A stretch of DNA of 64,000 nucleotides, from assembly GCF_003259745.1 (NCBI RefSeq), contig NZ_QLMC01000001.1:868001-932000 (forward strand), given 5' to 3'. This document shows, piece by piece, positions 42,338 through 50,360 of this stretch (within the stretch, counting starts at the first letter, position 1; every line of letters begins with the position of its first letter). A model generated the notes under the pieces. That model was not told the DNA's origin, searched no databases, and saw only the letters and a program-made list of their open reading frames with translations. Position numbers and translations under genes: made by a program. Source of the stretch: Larkinella arboricola (GTDB lineage Bacteria > Bacteroidota > Bacteroidia > Cytophagales > Spirosomataceae).

Positions 42338-42904
42338 ATGATCTATCCGATTGTGGCATACGGTGATCCGATTCTGCGAAAACGGGCCGAGGACATCCAG
42401 AAAGATACCCTGGACGTTAAGAAGCTGAGCGCCGATATGCTGGAAACCCTGTTTGCTATCCCGGGGGCCGGGCTGGCCGCTCCGCAGATTGGGCAGGCGG
42501 TTCGGCTTTTTGTTGTGGATGCGCGGGCGTTGCAGGACGACGATGACGAGGAAGAAACGCCCCGGCCACCAGTCGGAAAGGTATTCATCAATCCCCAAAT
42601 GCTGGAAACGGACGAAGATGAAGGGCTTTTTGAAGAGGGCTGCCTGAGTATGCCCGGCTTCACAGCCCGCATTTTCCGGCCTGTCAGCGTTAAAATCCGG
42701 TATTTTGACACCGACTGGAACGAGCACATCGACGAATACGAGGACCGGGCCGCTTCCGTCGTTCAGCACGAATACGACCACCTGGAAGGGAAACTATTTA
42801 CGGATTATCTGCCCCCGCTGAAACGCCAGTTGCTGAAGAAAAAACTGTCCGATATCACGAAGGGAAATGTACGAGTGAATTATAAAATGAAGTTTGTGAA
42901 GTAG
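42338..42904 (+). CDS. Peptide deformylase, copy 2
   Basis: 188 residues, a tandem paralogue of the preceding gene. The motifs are GAGLAAPQ (43-50), GCLSMPG (101-107) and HEYDH (144-148), so all metal and catalytic residues are kept. The C-terminal 45 residues are nearly identical to copy 1, whereas the central part (about 63-100) diverges and is more acidic. Retained active site suggests a functional enzyme; division of labour between the two is unknown. Confidence 0.93.
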   Translation: MIYPIVAYGDPILRKRAEDIQKDTLDVKKLSADMLETLFAIPGAGLAAPQIGQAVRLFVVDARALQDDDDEEETPRPPVGKVFINPQMLETDEDEGLFEEGCLSMPGFTARIFRPVSVKIRYFDTDWNEHIDEYEDRAASVVQHEYDHLEGKLFTDYLPPLKRQLLKKKLSDITKGNVRVNYKMKFVK

Positions 42905-42946
42905 CCCGGGTGAGAATCCGCTTTCTTCCTTTCCTTCCGCTGTTCC

Positions 42947-43720
42947 ATGCTGCGCCTAACTCTCCTTCAAACCGAACTTTACTGGGAAAATCCAACGGCC
43001 AATCGCGCGATGCTGGAAGAGAAAATCTTCGCCTTGCCCGAACCGACCGATCTGATTGTCCTGCCGGAAATGTTTACAACGGGGTTTACGATGAACGCCC
43101 GTTCGCTGGCCGAACCCATGAACCTGACCACGTTCCGCTGGCTCAGACAGATGGCGGCCCAAACCGGTGCCGTGGTAACGGGTAGCTACATTGTGCAGGA
43201 AAATAGCCAGTTTTACAACCGGCTGATCTGGATGCAGCCCGATGGCATGTTCGATGTCTACGACAAACGGCATTTGTTCCGGATGGCGGGAGAGGAGCTT
43301 ACGTACACGGGCGGCTCGAAGCGGCTCATAAAATCCTGGAAAGGCTGGAATATCTGCCCGCTTATCTGCTACGACCTGCGTTTTCCGGTCTGGAGCCGAA
43401 ATGTCGGCCTGGAGTATGATCTTCTTCTTTACGTCGCCAACTGGCCCGCGCCCCGCAGTCTGGCCTGGAATGCGCTGCTACAGGCCCGCGCCATTGAGAA
43501 TCTGTCGTACGTGGCCGGTGTCAACCGGGTGGGTGTAGACGGCAACGGCCATCCCTACGCGGGCGATTCATCCCTGATTGATCCAAAAGGGGAGGTGCTG
43601 TTCCGGCAGAGCCAGACCGAAACGGTTTACCAGACCACCTTATCCCTGGACGAATTACGCACTTACCGTGAACGGTTTCCCGCCAACCGCGACGCCGATG
43701 AATTTCAATTAATTGGCTGA
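42947..43720 (+). CDS. Nitrilase-superfamily omega-amidase (YafV-like)
   Basis: 257 residues with the Glu-Lys-Cys triad of the nitrilase superfamily: Glu41 in LPEMF, Lys107 in DKRHLF and Cys141 in ICYDLRFP. The motif GEELTYTGG and end part VAGVNRVGVDGNGHPYAGDS are typical of YafV/Nit2 enzymes, which remove ammonia from alpha-ketoglutaramate-like products of transamination and metabolite repair. It is followed 134 nt later by an aminotransferase, a sensible pathway neighbour. Confidence 0.9.
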   Translation: MLRLTLLQTELYWENPTANRAMLEEKIFALPEPTDLIVLPEMFTTGFTMNARSLAEPMNLTTFRWLRQMAAQTGAVVTGSYIVQENSQFYNRLIWMQPDGMFDVYDKRHLFRMAGEELTYTGGSKRLIKSWKGWNICPLICYDLRFPVWSRNVGLEYDLLLYVANWPAPRSLAWNALLQARAIENLSYVAGVNRVGVDGNGHPYAGDSSLIDPKGEVLFRQSQTETVYQTTLSLDELRTYRERFPANRDADEFQLIG

Positions 43721-43798
43721 AAAACGGTTGTTTTCATTCTTTTTTCCTGCCGCTGGTATAAAAAATTAAATTATACGCACTTATCGTTGGATAGTTAG

Positions 43799-43806
43799 TA
43801 ATTTTG
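43799..43806 (+). promoter_or_regulatory. Candidate -7 element for the aminotransferase
   Basis: TAATTTTG matches TAnnTTTG, 49 nt before the ATG at 43855. No TTG at the -33 spacing. Confidence 0.4.
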
Positions 43807-43854
43807 CAGTTGGGTTAAAGAACCCGGTTCTTGAATTAATCTCATTATACTCTC

Positions 43855-45072
43855 ATGTCTGCATCGGTAGAAACTGCCAGTTTATTGGCAGACCGCATTA
43901 TCGCGCTGGAGGAATCATCGACACTGGCGATGACCAAGAAAGCCCGCGAACTGGCCGCTCAGGGCCATAAAGTAATCAGTCTCAGCGTCGGCGAGCCTGA
44001 TTTCAAGACGCCGAAACACATTTGCGAAGCCGCCAAGCAAGCTATTGACGAAGGATACCACGGCTATTCGCCCGTAGCGGGTTATGCCGATCTGCGGAAA
44101 GCCATTGCAGATAAGTTTAAACGGGAGAACAACATCGACTGGAAGCCGGAAAACATCGTGGTTTCGACGGGTGCCAAACACTCGCTGGCAAACGTCATTC
44201 AGGTGCTGGTTAACCCCGGCGATGAAGTGGTCATTCTGGCACCGTACTGGGTGAGCTATTCCGAAATGGTGAAACTGGCCGAAGGAAAATCCGTTGTTCT
44301 CGATGGTGCGTTTGAAAATAATTTCAAAGTAACGGCGGAGCAATTGGAAGCCGCCATTACCGACCGCACCAAAATTGTGATGTACGCGTCGCCGAACAAC
44401 CCGACGGGCTCAGTGTATAGCGAAGCCGAACTGCGGGCGATTGCCGACGTGATTGCCCGGCACGAAAACGTGTTTGTGCTGGCCGACGAAATCTACGAAC
44501 ACATCAACTTTACGCCCAACGGCCACTTCAGCATCGGTTCCATTCCGGAAATCAAAGATCGCGTGATTACCGTTAACGGGGTTGCCAAAGGATTTGCCAT
44601 GACCGGCTGGCGGATTGGATACATCGGTGCCGCCAAATGGATTGCCGACGGTGTTGAGAAATTGCAGGGTCAGGTAACATCTGGTACTAACTCCATTGCA
44701 CAGCGGGCCACGATTGCCGCCCTGAACGGTCCCACCGAACCCACTAAGGAAATGGCACAGGCGTACGAGCGTCGCCGGGATTTAGTGGTGAAGCTATTGA
44801 AAGAAATCCCCGGTTTCAAGGTGAATGTTCCGGAAGGGGCTTTCTACGCATTTCCGGATATTAGCTATTATTATGGCAAATCGGACGGCGAAACGACGAT
44901 CAACAACTCCGACGATTTCGCGCTCTGGCTGCTCAACAAAGCGTATGTGGCCACAGTAGCCGGTTCGGGCTTTGGGGCTCCCTACGGGTTGCGGATTTCG
45001 ACGGCGGCATCGGATGAGTCGCTGACCGAAGCCGTTCAGCGGATCAAAGAGGCCGTGGCTACGTTAAAGTAA
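43855..45072 (+). CDS. PLP-dependent class I aminotransferase
   Basis: 405 residues of fold type I. The PLP lysine is Lys245 in VAKGFAMTGWRIGY. Others: SLSVGEPDFKTPKHI, GYHGYSPVAGYADLR, SPNNPTGSVYSEAEL and LADEIYEHINF. This is the AspC/AspAT-I-beta type, transaminating aspartate or a related amino acid with 2-oxoglutarate. The exact substrate is uncertain. An omega-amidase lies upstream and adenosylhomocysteinase downstream, with a palindrome between the latter two. Confidence 0.93.
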   Translation: MSASVETASLLADRIIALEESSTLAMTKKARELAAQGHKVISLSVGEPDFKTPKHICEAAKQAIDEGYHGYSPVAGYADLRKAIADKFKRENNIDWKPENIVVSTGAKHSLANVIQVLVNPGDEVVILAPYWVSYSEMVKLAEGKSVVLDGAFENNFKVTAEQLEAAITDRTKIVMYASPNNPTGSVYSEAELRAIADVIARHENVFVLADEIYEHINFTPNGHFSIGSIPEIKDRVITVNGVAKGFAMTGWRIGYIGAAKWIADGVEKLQGQVTSGTNSIAQRATIAALNGPTEPTKEMAQAYERRRDLVVKLLKEIPGFKVNVPEGAFYAFPDISYYYGKSDGETTINNSDDFALWLLNKAYVATVAGSGFGAPYGLRISTAASDESLTEAVQRIKEAVATLK

Positions 45073-45080
45073 TAGCAGAA

Positions 45081-45158
45081 GAAAGACGTTGGACAAGAGA
45101 AACGGGATAAAAGCGTTATTAAGTAGTTTACTCTTTTGTCTCCTGTCTAACCGCTTTC
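45081..45158. repeat. Imperfect purine-rich intergenic palindrome
   Basis: Arms 45081-45112 and 45127-45158 (32 nt each) around a 14-nt loop match at 22 of 32 positions without gaps. The purine-rich arm has a loose 7-nt rhythm ending in GA (CAAGAGA, AACGGGA). It lies 9 nt after the aminotransferase stop and resembles the hairpin at 34651-34703. Confidence 0.55.
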
Positions 45159-45187
45159 CTCTCATCAAATCATAATTTACACTTTTT

Positions 45188-46504
45188 ATGTCTACAGAAA
45201 CATCAACGTACGTTCCTTACAAAGTTAAAGACATCGCGCTGGCCGACTGGGGCCGCAAAGAAATCCGGTTGGCCGAAGCCGAAATGCCGGGTCTGATGGC
45301 ACTTCGCAAAGAGTTCGGACCGTCGAAACCGCTGGCGGGTTCCCGCATCGCGGGTTGTCTGCACATGACGATTCAGACCGCCGTTCTGATTGAAACGCTG
45401 GTGGAACTGGGTGCGGAAGTAACCTGGTCGTCGTGCAACATCTTCTCAACGCAGGACCATGCCGCAGCCGCCATCGCAGCCGCCGGTATTTCGGTATACG
45501 CGTGGAAGGGTATGAACGAAGAAGAATTTAACTGGTGTATCGAACAGACGTTGTTTTTCGGGGAAGATCGCAAACCGTTGAACATGATTCTGGACGACGG
45601 TGGCGACCTGACCAACATGGTTTTTGATGTGTATCCGGAACTGATTTCGGGCATCAAAGGCTTGTCGGAAGAAACTACAACGGGTGTTCACCGGTTGTAC
45701 GAGCGCATGAAAAATGGCACGCTGCACCTGCCCGCCATCAACGTGAACGACTCGGTGACCAAATCGAAATTTGATAACAAATACGGTTGCCGCGAGTCGC
45801 TGGTGGATGCTATCCGTCGCGGAACCGACCTGATGCTGGCCGGTAAAGTAGCTGTGGTAGCGGGTTACGGTGACGTAGGCAAAGGCTCGGCGGAATCACT
45901 GCGGGGCGCGGGTTGCCGCGTACTGGTGACGGAAATCGACCCGATCTGTGCCCTACAGGCTGCGATGGACGGTTATGAAGTCGTAACGATGGACGAAGCC
46001 GCTACGCGCGCCAACATTTTCGTAACGGCCACGGGGAACATCAACATCGTGAAAGACCGTCACTTCAAGGCCATGAAGGACAAAGCCGTGGTGTGTAACA
46101 TCGGTCACTTTGACAACGAAATCGATATGGCGTGGCTGAATAAAAACTACGGTTCGACCAAAAGCCAGATTAAACCGCAGGTGGATCTGTACGAAATCGA
46201 CGGCAAGGAAATCATCGTTCTGGCCGAAGGCCGTCTGGTGAACCTGGGTGTGGCGATGGGTCACCCGTCGTTCGTGATGTCGTGCTCGTTCTCGAACCAG
46301 ACGCTGGCGCAACTGGAGCTGTGGAACCACTCGGACAAATACGAGAACAAGGTGTATATTCTGCCGAAACACCTGGACGAGAAAGTAGCCGCTCTGCACC
46401 TCGATCACGTTGGTGCGAAACTGGAAAAACTGGAACAGGAGCAGGCCGAATACATCGGCGTAACCGTCGAAGGACCGTTCAAATCCGAACTGTACCGGTA
46501 TTGA
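45188..46504 (+). CDS. ahcY: Adenosylhomocysteinase
   Basis: NAD-dependent enzyme that splits S-adenosylhomocysteine into adenosine and homocysteine, keeping methylation going. 438 residues: [64 protein letters not shown], the NAD-binding [18 protein letters not shown] and the C-terminal [17 protein letters not shown] ... YRY. Length and motifs are canonical. A heptamer palindrome begins 2 nt after its stop. Confidence 0.97.
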   Translation: MSTETSTYVPYKVKDIALADWGRKEIRLAEAEMPGLMALRKEFGPSKPLAGSRIAGCLHMTIQTAVLIETLVELGAEVTWSSCNIFSTQDHAAAAIAAAGISVYAWKGMNEEEFNWCIEQTLFFGEDRKPLNMILDDGGDLTNMVFDVYPELISGIKGLSEETTTGVHRLYERMKNGTLHLPAINVNDSVTKSKFDNKYGCRESLVDAIRRGTDLMLAGKVAVVAGYGDVGKGSAESLRGAGCRVLVTEIDPICALQAAMDGYEVVTMDEAATRANIFVTATGNINIVKDRHFKAMKDKAVVCNIGHFDNEIDMAWLNKNYGSTKSQIKPQVDLYEIDGKEIIVLAEGRLVNLGVAMGHPSFVMSCSFSNQTLAQLELWNHSDKYENKVYILPKHLDEKVAALHLDHVGAKLEKLEQEQAEYIGVTVEGPFKSELYRY

Positions 46505-46505
46505 T

Positions 46506-46584
46506 CAGTTAAGAGTTAAGCATGAAGAGTGGTGAGTTGCTGCCGCGTGTTAACTCTTCATTCTTAACTCATCATTCATAATTC
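46506..46584. repeat. Heptamer-built intergenic palindrome, copy C
   Basis: Arms 46506-46538 and 46552-46584 (33 nt each), loop 13 nt. The right arm shares its first 23 bases with the right arm of copy B. The left arm reads in 7-mers CAGTTAA, GAGTTAA, GCATGAA, GAGTGGT and GAGTT. It lies directly after the ahcY stop codon. Confidence 0.85.
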
Positions 46585-46586
46585 TC

Positions 46587-46618
46587 AGAGCGTGGTTTCG
46601 GAAACGGGGCCGCGCTCT
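46587..46618. terminator. GC-rich hairpin with loop, minus-strand terminator
   Basis: AGAGCG (46587-46592) pairs with CGCTCT (46613-46618), extended inward by GG/CC pairs after one mismatch. For plus-strand reading it follows palindrome C; for minus-strand reading it lies right after the broken small gene below. Confidence 0.5.
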
Positions 46619-46802
46619 TATTGTTTCTCGTAGAAATACGATTTCTGTTCGGTTAAATCGTCGTAGGTAAACATCGTCCGGTGGCGGTTTTTCCGGGCAT
46701 ACTGAACCAGTACGTAATTGCCCGGTACTTGTCAATCCAGCACGGTTTGACCAGGTGAAACCGCTCCGATTCCTGCAATTCGGAACTATTCGGTTTGGTC
46801 AT
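46618..46802 (-). pseudogene. Small gene interrupted by a frameshift
   Basis: From an ATG at 46802 the minus strand reads about 26 plausible residues (MTKPNSSELQESERFHLVKP, then CWIDKY). After a change of frame near 46725-46730 another plausible stretch follows (GNYVLVQYARKNRHRTMFTY, then DDLTEQKSYFYEKQ) and stops at 46618. Neither part alone looks complete, and the joined sequence reads as one small basic protein of about 60 residues. Alternatively this is a sequencing error or noise. The 433-nt spacer 46505-46937 holds nothing else beyond the palindrome and hairpin listed. Confidence 0.4.
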
Positions 46803-46937
46803 AAAAAGGAAAAGCCGCGTGGGTCTGCCAGCTTTAAAGATACAACGTAATCTCACTTTTCAGCGATTGTCCGAACGGCCGGTGCTGGTTGGCGGGGGAT
46901 AATTGCTTATTATTGTATAGATTTTGGACGTGCATTC

Positions 46938-48605
46938 ATGAAACAGTGGTTGGTGGCCGTTACGGCATTTTTCTCTTCGCTTTCCTTATTGGCCCAAGAG
47001 CCGCAGCAATCTCCCGAACCCGAACGTTATACCCGCCAGGACTCCCTGCGTGGTTCGCTTCGTCCCGAACGGACGTGTTACAATGTCGGGTTTTACGAAC
47101 TGAATTTAACCATTGATCCGGCTACCAAGTCAATTGCGGGAAGCAACACCATCCATTACCGGGTGCGTGAGCCGTTCAAACGTATGCAGATTGATCTGTT
47201 CGAGAACCTGACCATCGAGTCCATCACACAGGGGGGGGAACCGCTGCGGTACGTTCGCGAAGGAAACGCCGTTTTTGTGACGATGAAGGAGCGGCAGGAG
47301 CAGGGCAGTGTCGAAAGAATCAAGGTGTCGTACCACGGCAAGCCCCGCGAAGCCGTCAATCCGCCCTGGGAAGGCGGTTTTTCCTGGAAGAAAGACAGCA
47401 CCGGCAAGGATTGGGTGGGCGTGTCGTGCGAGGGACTCGGCGCGAGTTCGTGGTGGCCCTGCAAAGATCACCTGTCCGACGAACCCGATTCGATGCGGAT
47501 GACGTTCCGGGTACCGCGCGGCCTGAAAGCCATCTCGAACGGACGGCTTTTGAGACAGCAGGAGGTCGGCACGAACCAGATCGAATTTACCTGGGAGGTT
47601 TCGTACCGCATCAATACCTACAATGTTACCGTCAACCTGGGCGATTTTGTCATGATCCGTGACCAATACCGCAGCCGGGATTATCAATACCTCACGCTGA
47701 ATTATTACGTCCTGCGCTACAATGGCGAAAAAGCCGTCAAGCACTTTGAGCAGGTGATCGGGATGCTGGATTGCTACGAATGGTATTTCGGGCACTTTCC
47801 GTTCTGGCGCGATGGATTCAACGTCGTGGAAACACCGTATCTGGGCATGGAACACCAGAGCGCCATTGGATACGGCAATAACTACAAGAATAACTCCTTT
47901 GGCTTCGACCCGATTCTGATTCACGAAAGTGCGCACGAATATTTTGGCAACAGCCTGACCTGTACCGATCCGGCTGAAATGTGGATTCACGAGGCTTTTG
48001 CAACCTACATGGAATCCATCTACGTAGAGAATACGGACGGTTATCCGTCGATGATCCGGTATCTGATGTCGCAAAAACCGCTGATCAAAAACAAGTATCC
48101 GATGATTGGCCCCCGGGGCGTCAACTACCAGCACAAGGATACGGATATTTATTACAAAGGAGCGTGGCTGCTGCATACCCTGCGCTGCGTGGTGGACGAC
48201 GACAACATCTGGTTTATGGCCCTGCGTAAAGTGGCGCTGGAACGGAAACATTCGCCCGTAACCACCAAGCAGATTATCGACATTCTGTGCCGGGAAACCA
48301 ACATGGACCTGCGGCTGATTTTCAACCAGTTTCTGAATTATGCCGCCCCGCCCGTTCTTGAATACCGGGTTACCGAAAAAGGCGACTACATCGAACTGCA
48401 ACACCGCTGGATTGCCGAAACTTACGGCTTTAATATGCCCCTGAAATACCGGTTTGCCTACGGCCCGTGGCATACCTTGTACCCAACGCGGGAATGGCAG
48501 ACGACGCTCATCCGCCGGTCGAACGGGTGGCTGAATTTTGCGTATGAATTGCAATACTTTGGCACCAAACACATGGATCTTAGCAACTTAAAACCACAGG
48601 AATAA
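46938..48605 (+). CDS. Exported M1-family zinc aminopeptidase
   Basis: 555 residues with a signal peptide (MKQWLVAVTAFFSSLSLLA, then QEPQQ). The N-terminal beta domain is followed by the catalytic GMEHQSAIGYGN (exopeptidase motif) and HESAHEYFGN, with zinc ligands His329, His333 and Glu352 and catalytic Glu330. The protein ends soon after the catalytic domain, without the long C-terminal superhelical domain of full-length family members. This short form is common in Bacteroidota. It probably trims peptides in the periplasm. It ends 7 nt before the 5'-nucleotidase C-domain gene. Confidence 0.93.
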   Translation: MKQWLVAVTAFFSSLSLLAQEPQQSPEPERYTRQDSLRGSLRPERTCYNVGFYELNLTIDPATKSIAGSNTIHYRVREPFKRMQIDLFENLTIESITQGGEPLRYVREGNAVFVTMKERQEQGSVERIKVSYHGKPREAVNPPWEGGFSWKKDSTGKDWVGVSCEGLGASSWWPCKDHLSDEPDSMRMTFRVPRGLKAISNGRLLRQQEVGTNQIEFTWEVSYRINTYNVTVNLGDFVMIRDQYRSRDYQYLTLNYYVLRYNGEKAVKHFEQVIGMLDCYEWYFGHFPFWRDGFNVVETPYLGMEHQSAIGYGNNYKNNSFGFDPILIHESAHEYFGNSLTCTDPAEMWIHEAFATYMESIYVENTDGYPSMIRYLMSQKPLIKNKYPMIGPRGVNYQHKDTDIYYKGAWLLHTLRCVVDDDNIWFMALRKVALERKHSPVTTKQIIDILCRETNMDLRLIFNQFLNYAAPPVLEYRVTEKGDYIELQHRWIAETYGFNMPLKYRFAYGPWHTLYPTREWQTTLIRRSNGWLNFAYELQYFGTKHMDLSNLKPQE

Positions 48606-48612
48606 GGTCGTC

Positions 48613-49374
48613 ATGCGCTTTCCTAAAACACTTTTAATCCCGGTTCTGACGCTGCTCATCACGGCTTGTCAGACGGGCTATCACCTGACCAATCAGGCGT
48701 ATAGCCGCGTTCAGGTGGATTCGCTGGCGGCTCCGGCTGACAGCGGTATGGCCCGGTTCCTGCAACCGTACAGCCAGCAACTCGGCCAAACCATGAACGA
48801 AGTGCTGGTGGAATCGGCGGTGCCGCTCAATAAAGCCAGACCCGAGTCGGCCCTGAACAACCTGCTGGCCGACGCCATGTTGCAGTACGGGCAGCAGAAG
48901 CTGGGCCAACCCGTTGACTGTTCGCACCTGAACTACGGCGGTATCCGGACCAACCTGCCCCAGGGGCCCATCCGGATCGGTAATATTTACGAAGTCATGC
49001 CGTTCGACAACCAGCTTACCCTGCTGACACTGAAAGGCTCCATGCTGCGCGAATTTTTCGAGTATTTTATCGGGAATCAGGCCGAAGAAAACGCGCTGAT
49101 CGTGGGGGGCGTTCGGGTTACGATCAAGAACAATCTCCTGACTTCCATCGAATTTACAAACGGAAAAACGTTTGATCCCAATCAGAACTACACGGTTCTG
49201 GTGAGCGATTACATTGCCAACCGGGGCGGTGGAACGGCTTTTCTGAAGGATGCCGTACGGCGGCAGGACTTTCCCATCACGATCCGGGATGTTTTCATTG
49301 ATTATTTTCGGCAACTCGGCAAGTCCGGCAAACCCATAAATCCCACGACCGATGGACGCATCACAATCCAGTAG
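48613..49374 (+). CDS. Lipoprotein with 5'-nucleotidase C-terminal domain only
   Basis: 253 residues. The signal ends in LLITACQTG, a lipobox (Cys at about 19). The rest is the nucleotide-binding 5_nucleotid_C domain: NYGGIRTNLPQGPIRIGNIYEVMPFDNQLTLLTLKG and NRGGGTAFL are its signatures. In the usual enzyme this domain is fused after a metallophosphatase domain. Here the metallophosphatase is the next gene, overlapping by 23 nt, so the two probably work as a complex in the periplasm or at the outer membrane. Confidence 0.9.
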   Translation: MRFPKTLLIPVLTLLITACQTGYHLTNQAYSRVQVDSLAAPADSGMARFLQPYSQQLGQTMNEVLVESAVPLNKARPESALNNLLADAMLQYGQQKLGQPVDCSHLNYGGIRTNLPQGPIRIGNIYEVMPFDNQLTLLTLKGSMLREFFEYFIGNQAEENALIVGGVRVTIKNNLLTSIEFTNGKTFDPNQNYTVLVSDYIANRGGGTAFLKDAVRRQDFPITIRDVFIDYFRQLGKSGKPINPTTDGRITIQ

Positions 49375-50275
49375 ACGCCAGTTTCTGAAAGTATTCGGCA
49401 CAGCCGCCGTGGTCGGCAGTCTGGCGCCGGAGGTGTGGGCCAAACCGAAAACAACGAGCCTGACCATCCTGCATACCAACGACGTGCACAGTCGGCTCGA
49501 ACCGTTTCCGATGGATGGCAGCCGCAACGCCGGGCGGGGCGGGATTGTACGCCGGGCCACGCTGATCGAGCAGATCCGGAACGAACAGCCGAACGTGCTG
49601 CTGTTCGATGCGGGCGATATTTTTCAGGGAACGCCGTATTTCAACGTGTACAAGGGCGAACCCGAAATTCTGGCCATGAACCGGATGGGTTACGACGGCG
49701 GAACCATTGGCAATCACGATTTTGACGGTGGGATGGATAATATGGTGACGCAATTTGGCAAAGCCGCGTTCCCGTTTCTGATTGCCAATTACGATTTCAA
49801 AAATACCGCCATGAATGGCCGGACGGAGCCGTACCGGGTTTTTAAAAAAGACGGCTTGCGGATCGGTGTTTTTGGGCTGGGTATTCAGCCGGAAGGATTG
49901 ATTACGAAAGAGTTGTACCGGGAGACCCGCTATCTGGACCCCATCGAAGTGGGCAACGAGGTGGCAGCCACCCTGCGGAACGATAAAAAATGCGATTACG
50001 TGATTTGCCTGTCACACCTGGGTTATCAATACAACGACAAAACCGTCTCGGACCGCGTGTTTGCTTCCCGAAGCCGGAACATTGATTTGATTATTGGGGG
50101 GCATACACACACGTTTCTGGACGCACCCGTCAACGTGCTCAATCAGGACGGTTTGCCGGTTTTGATCAATCAGGTCGGGTTTGCCGGGATCTACCTGGGG
50201 CGTATCGATCTGATGTTTGAACGGGGTAAAGCGAAGATGGCTACTGAGGGGAAAGCCGTTGACGTGAAATCCTGA
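49352..50275 (+). CDS. 5'-nucleotidase-type metallophosphatase, Tat-exported
   Basis: 307 residues. N-terminus SSRRQFLKVFGTAAVVGSLAPEVWA is a Tat signal. The two-metal phosphoesterase motifs follow: TILHTNDVHSR, FDAGDIFQGTPYF, GNHDFDGG, and GGHTHTF. It contains only the catalytic half of a 5'-nucleotidase/UDP-sugar hydrolase; the binding half is the preceding lipoprotein. The start overlaps the upstream gene by 23 nt in a different frame. Likely role: nucleotide scavenging in the periplasm. Confidence 0.92.
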   Translation: MDASQSSRRQFLKVFGTAAVVGSLAPEVWAKPKTTSLTILHTNDVHSRLEPFPMDGSRNAGRGGIVRRATLIEQIRNEQPNVLLFDAGDIFQGTPYFNVYKGEPEILAMNRMGYDGGTIGNHDFDGGMDNMVTQFGKAAFPFLIANYDFKNTAMNGRTEPYRVFKKDGLRIGVFGLGIQPEGLITKELYRETRYLDPIEVGNEVAATLRNDKKCDYVICLSHLGYQYNDKTVSDRVFASRSRNIDLIIGGHTHTFLDAPVNVLNQDGLPVLINQVGFAGIYLGRIDLMFERGKAKMATEGKAVDVKS

Positions 50276-50360
50276 CCCGAAACGAACGTTTAGGTTCGTC
50301 GTTTGAAACCTTACTGAATCGATTCGAGTTATCCAGACAAAGTATTTAACTCGAAAAAAC

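Noticed and set aside
46550-46735. A 61-codon minus-strand frame in the spacer after ahcY
   Set aside because: It crosses the palindrome and hairpin and is out of frame with the plausible broken gene; no domain.
47130-48572. A 480-codon open frame on the minus strand
   Set aside because: Antisense to the M1 peptidase gene with its complete zinc motif; no recognisable domain.
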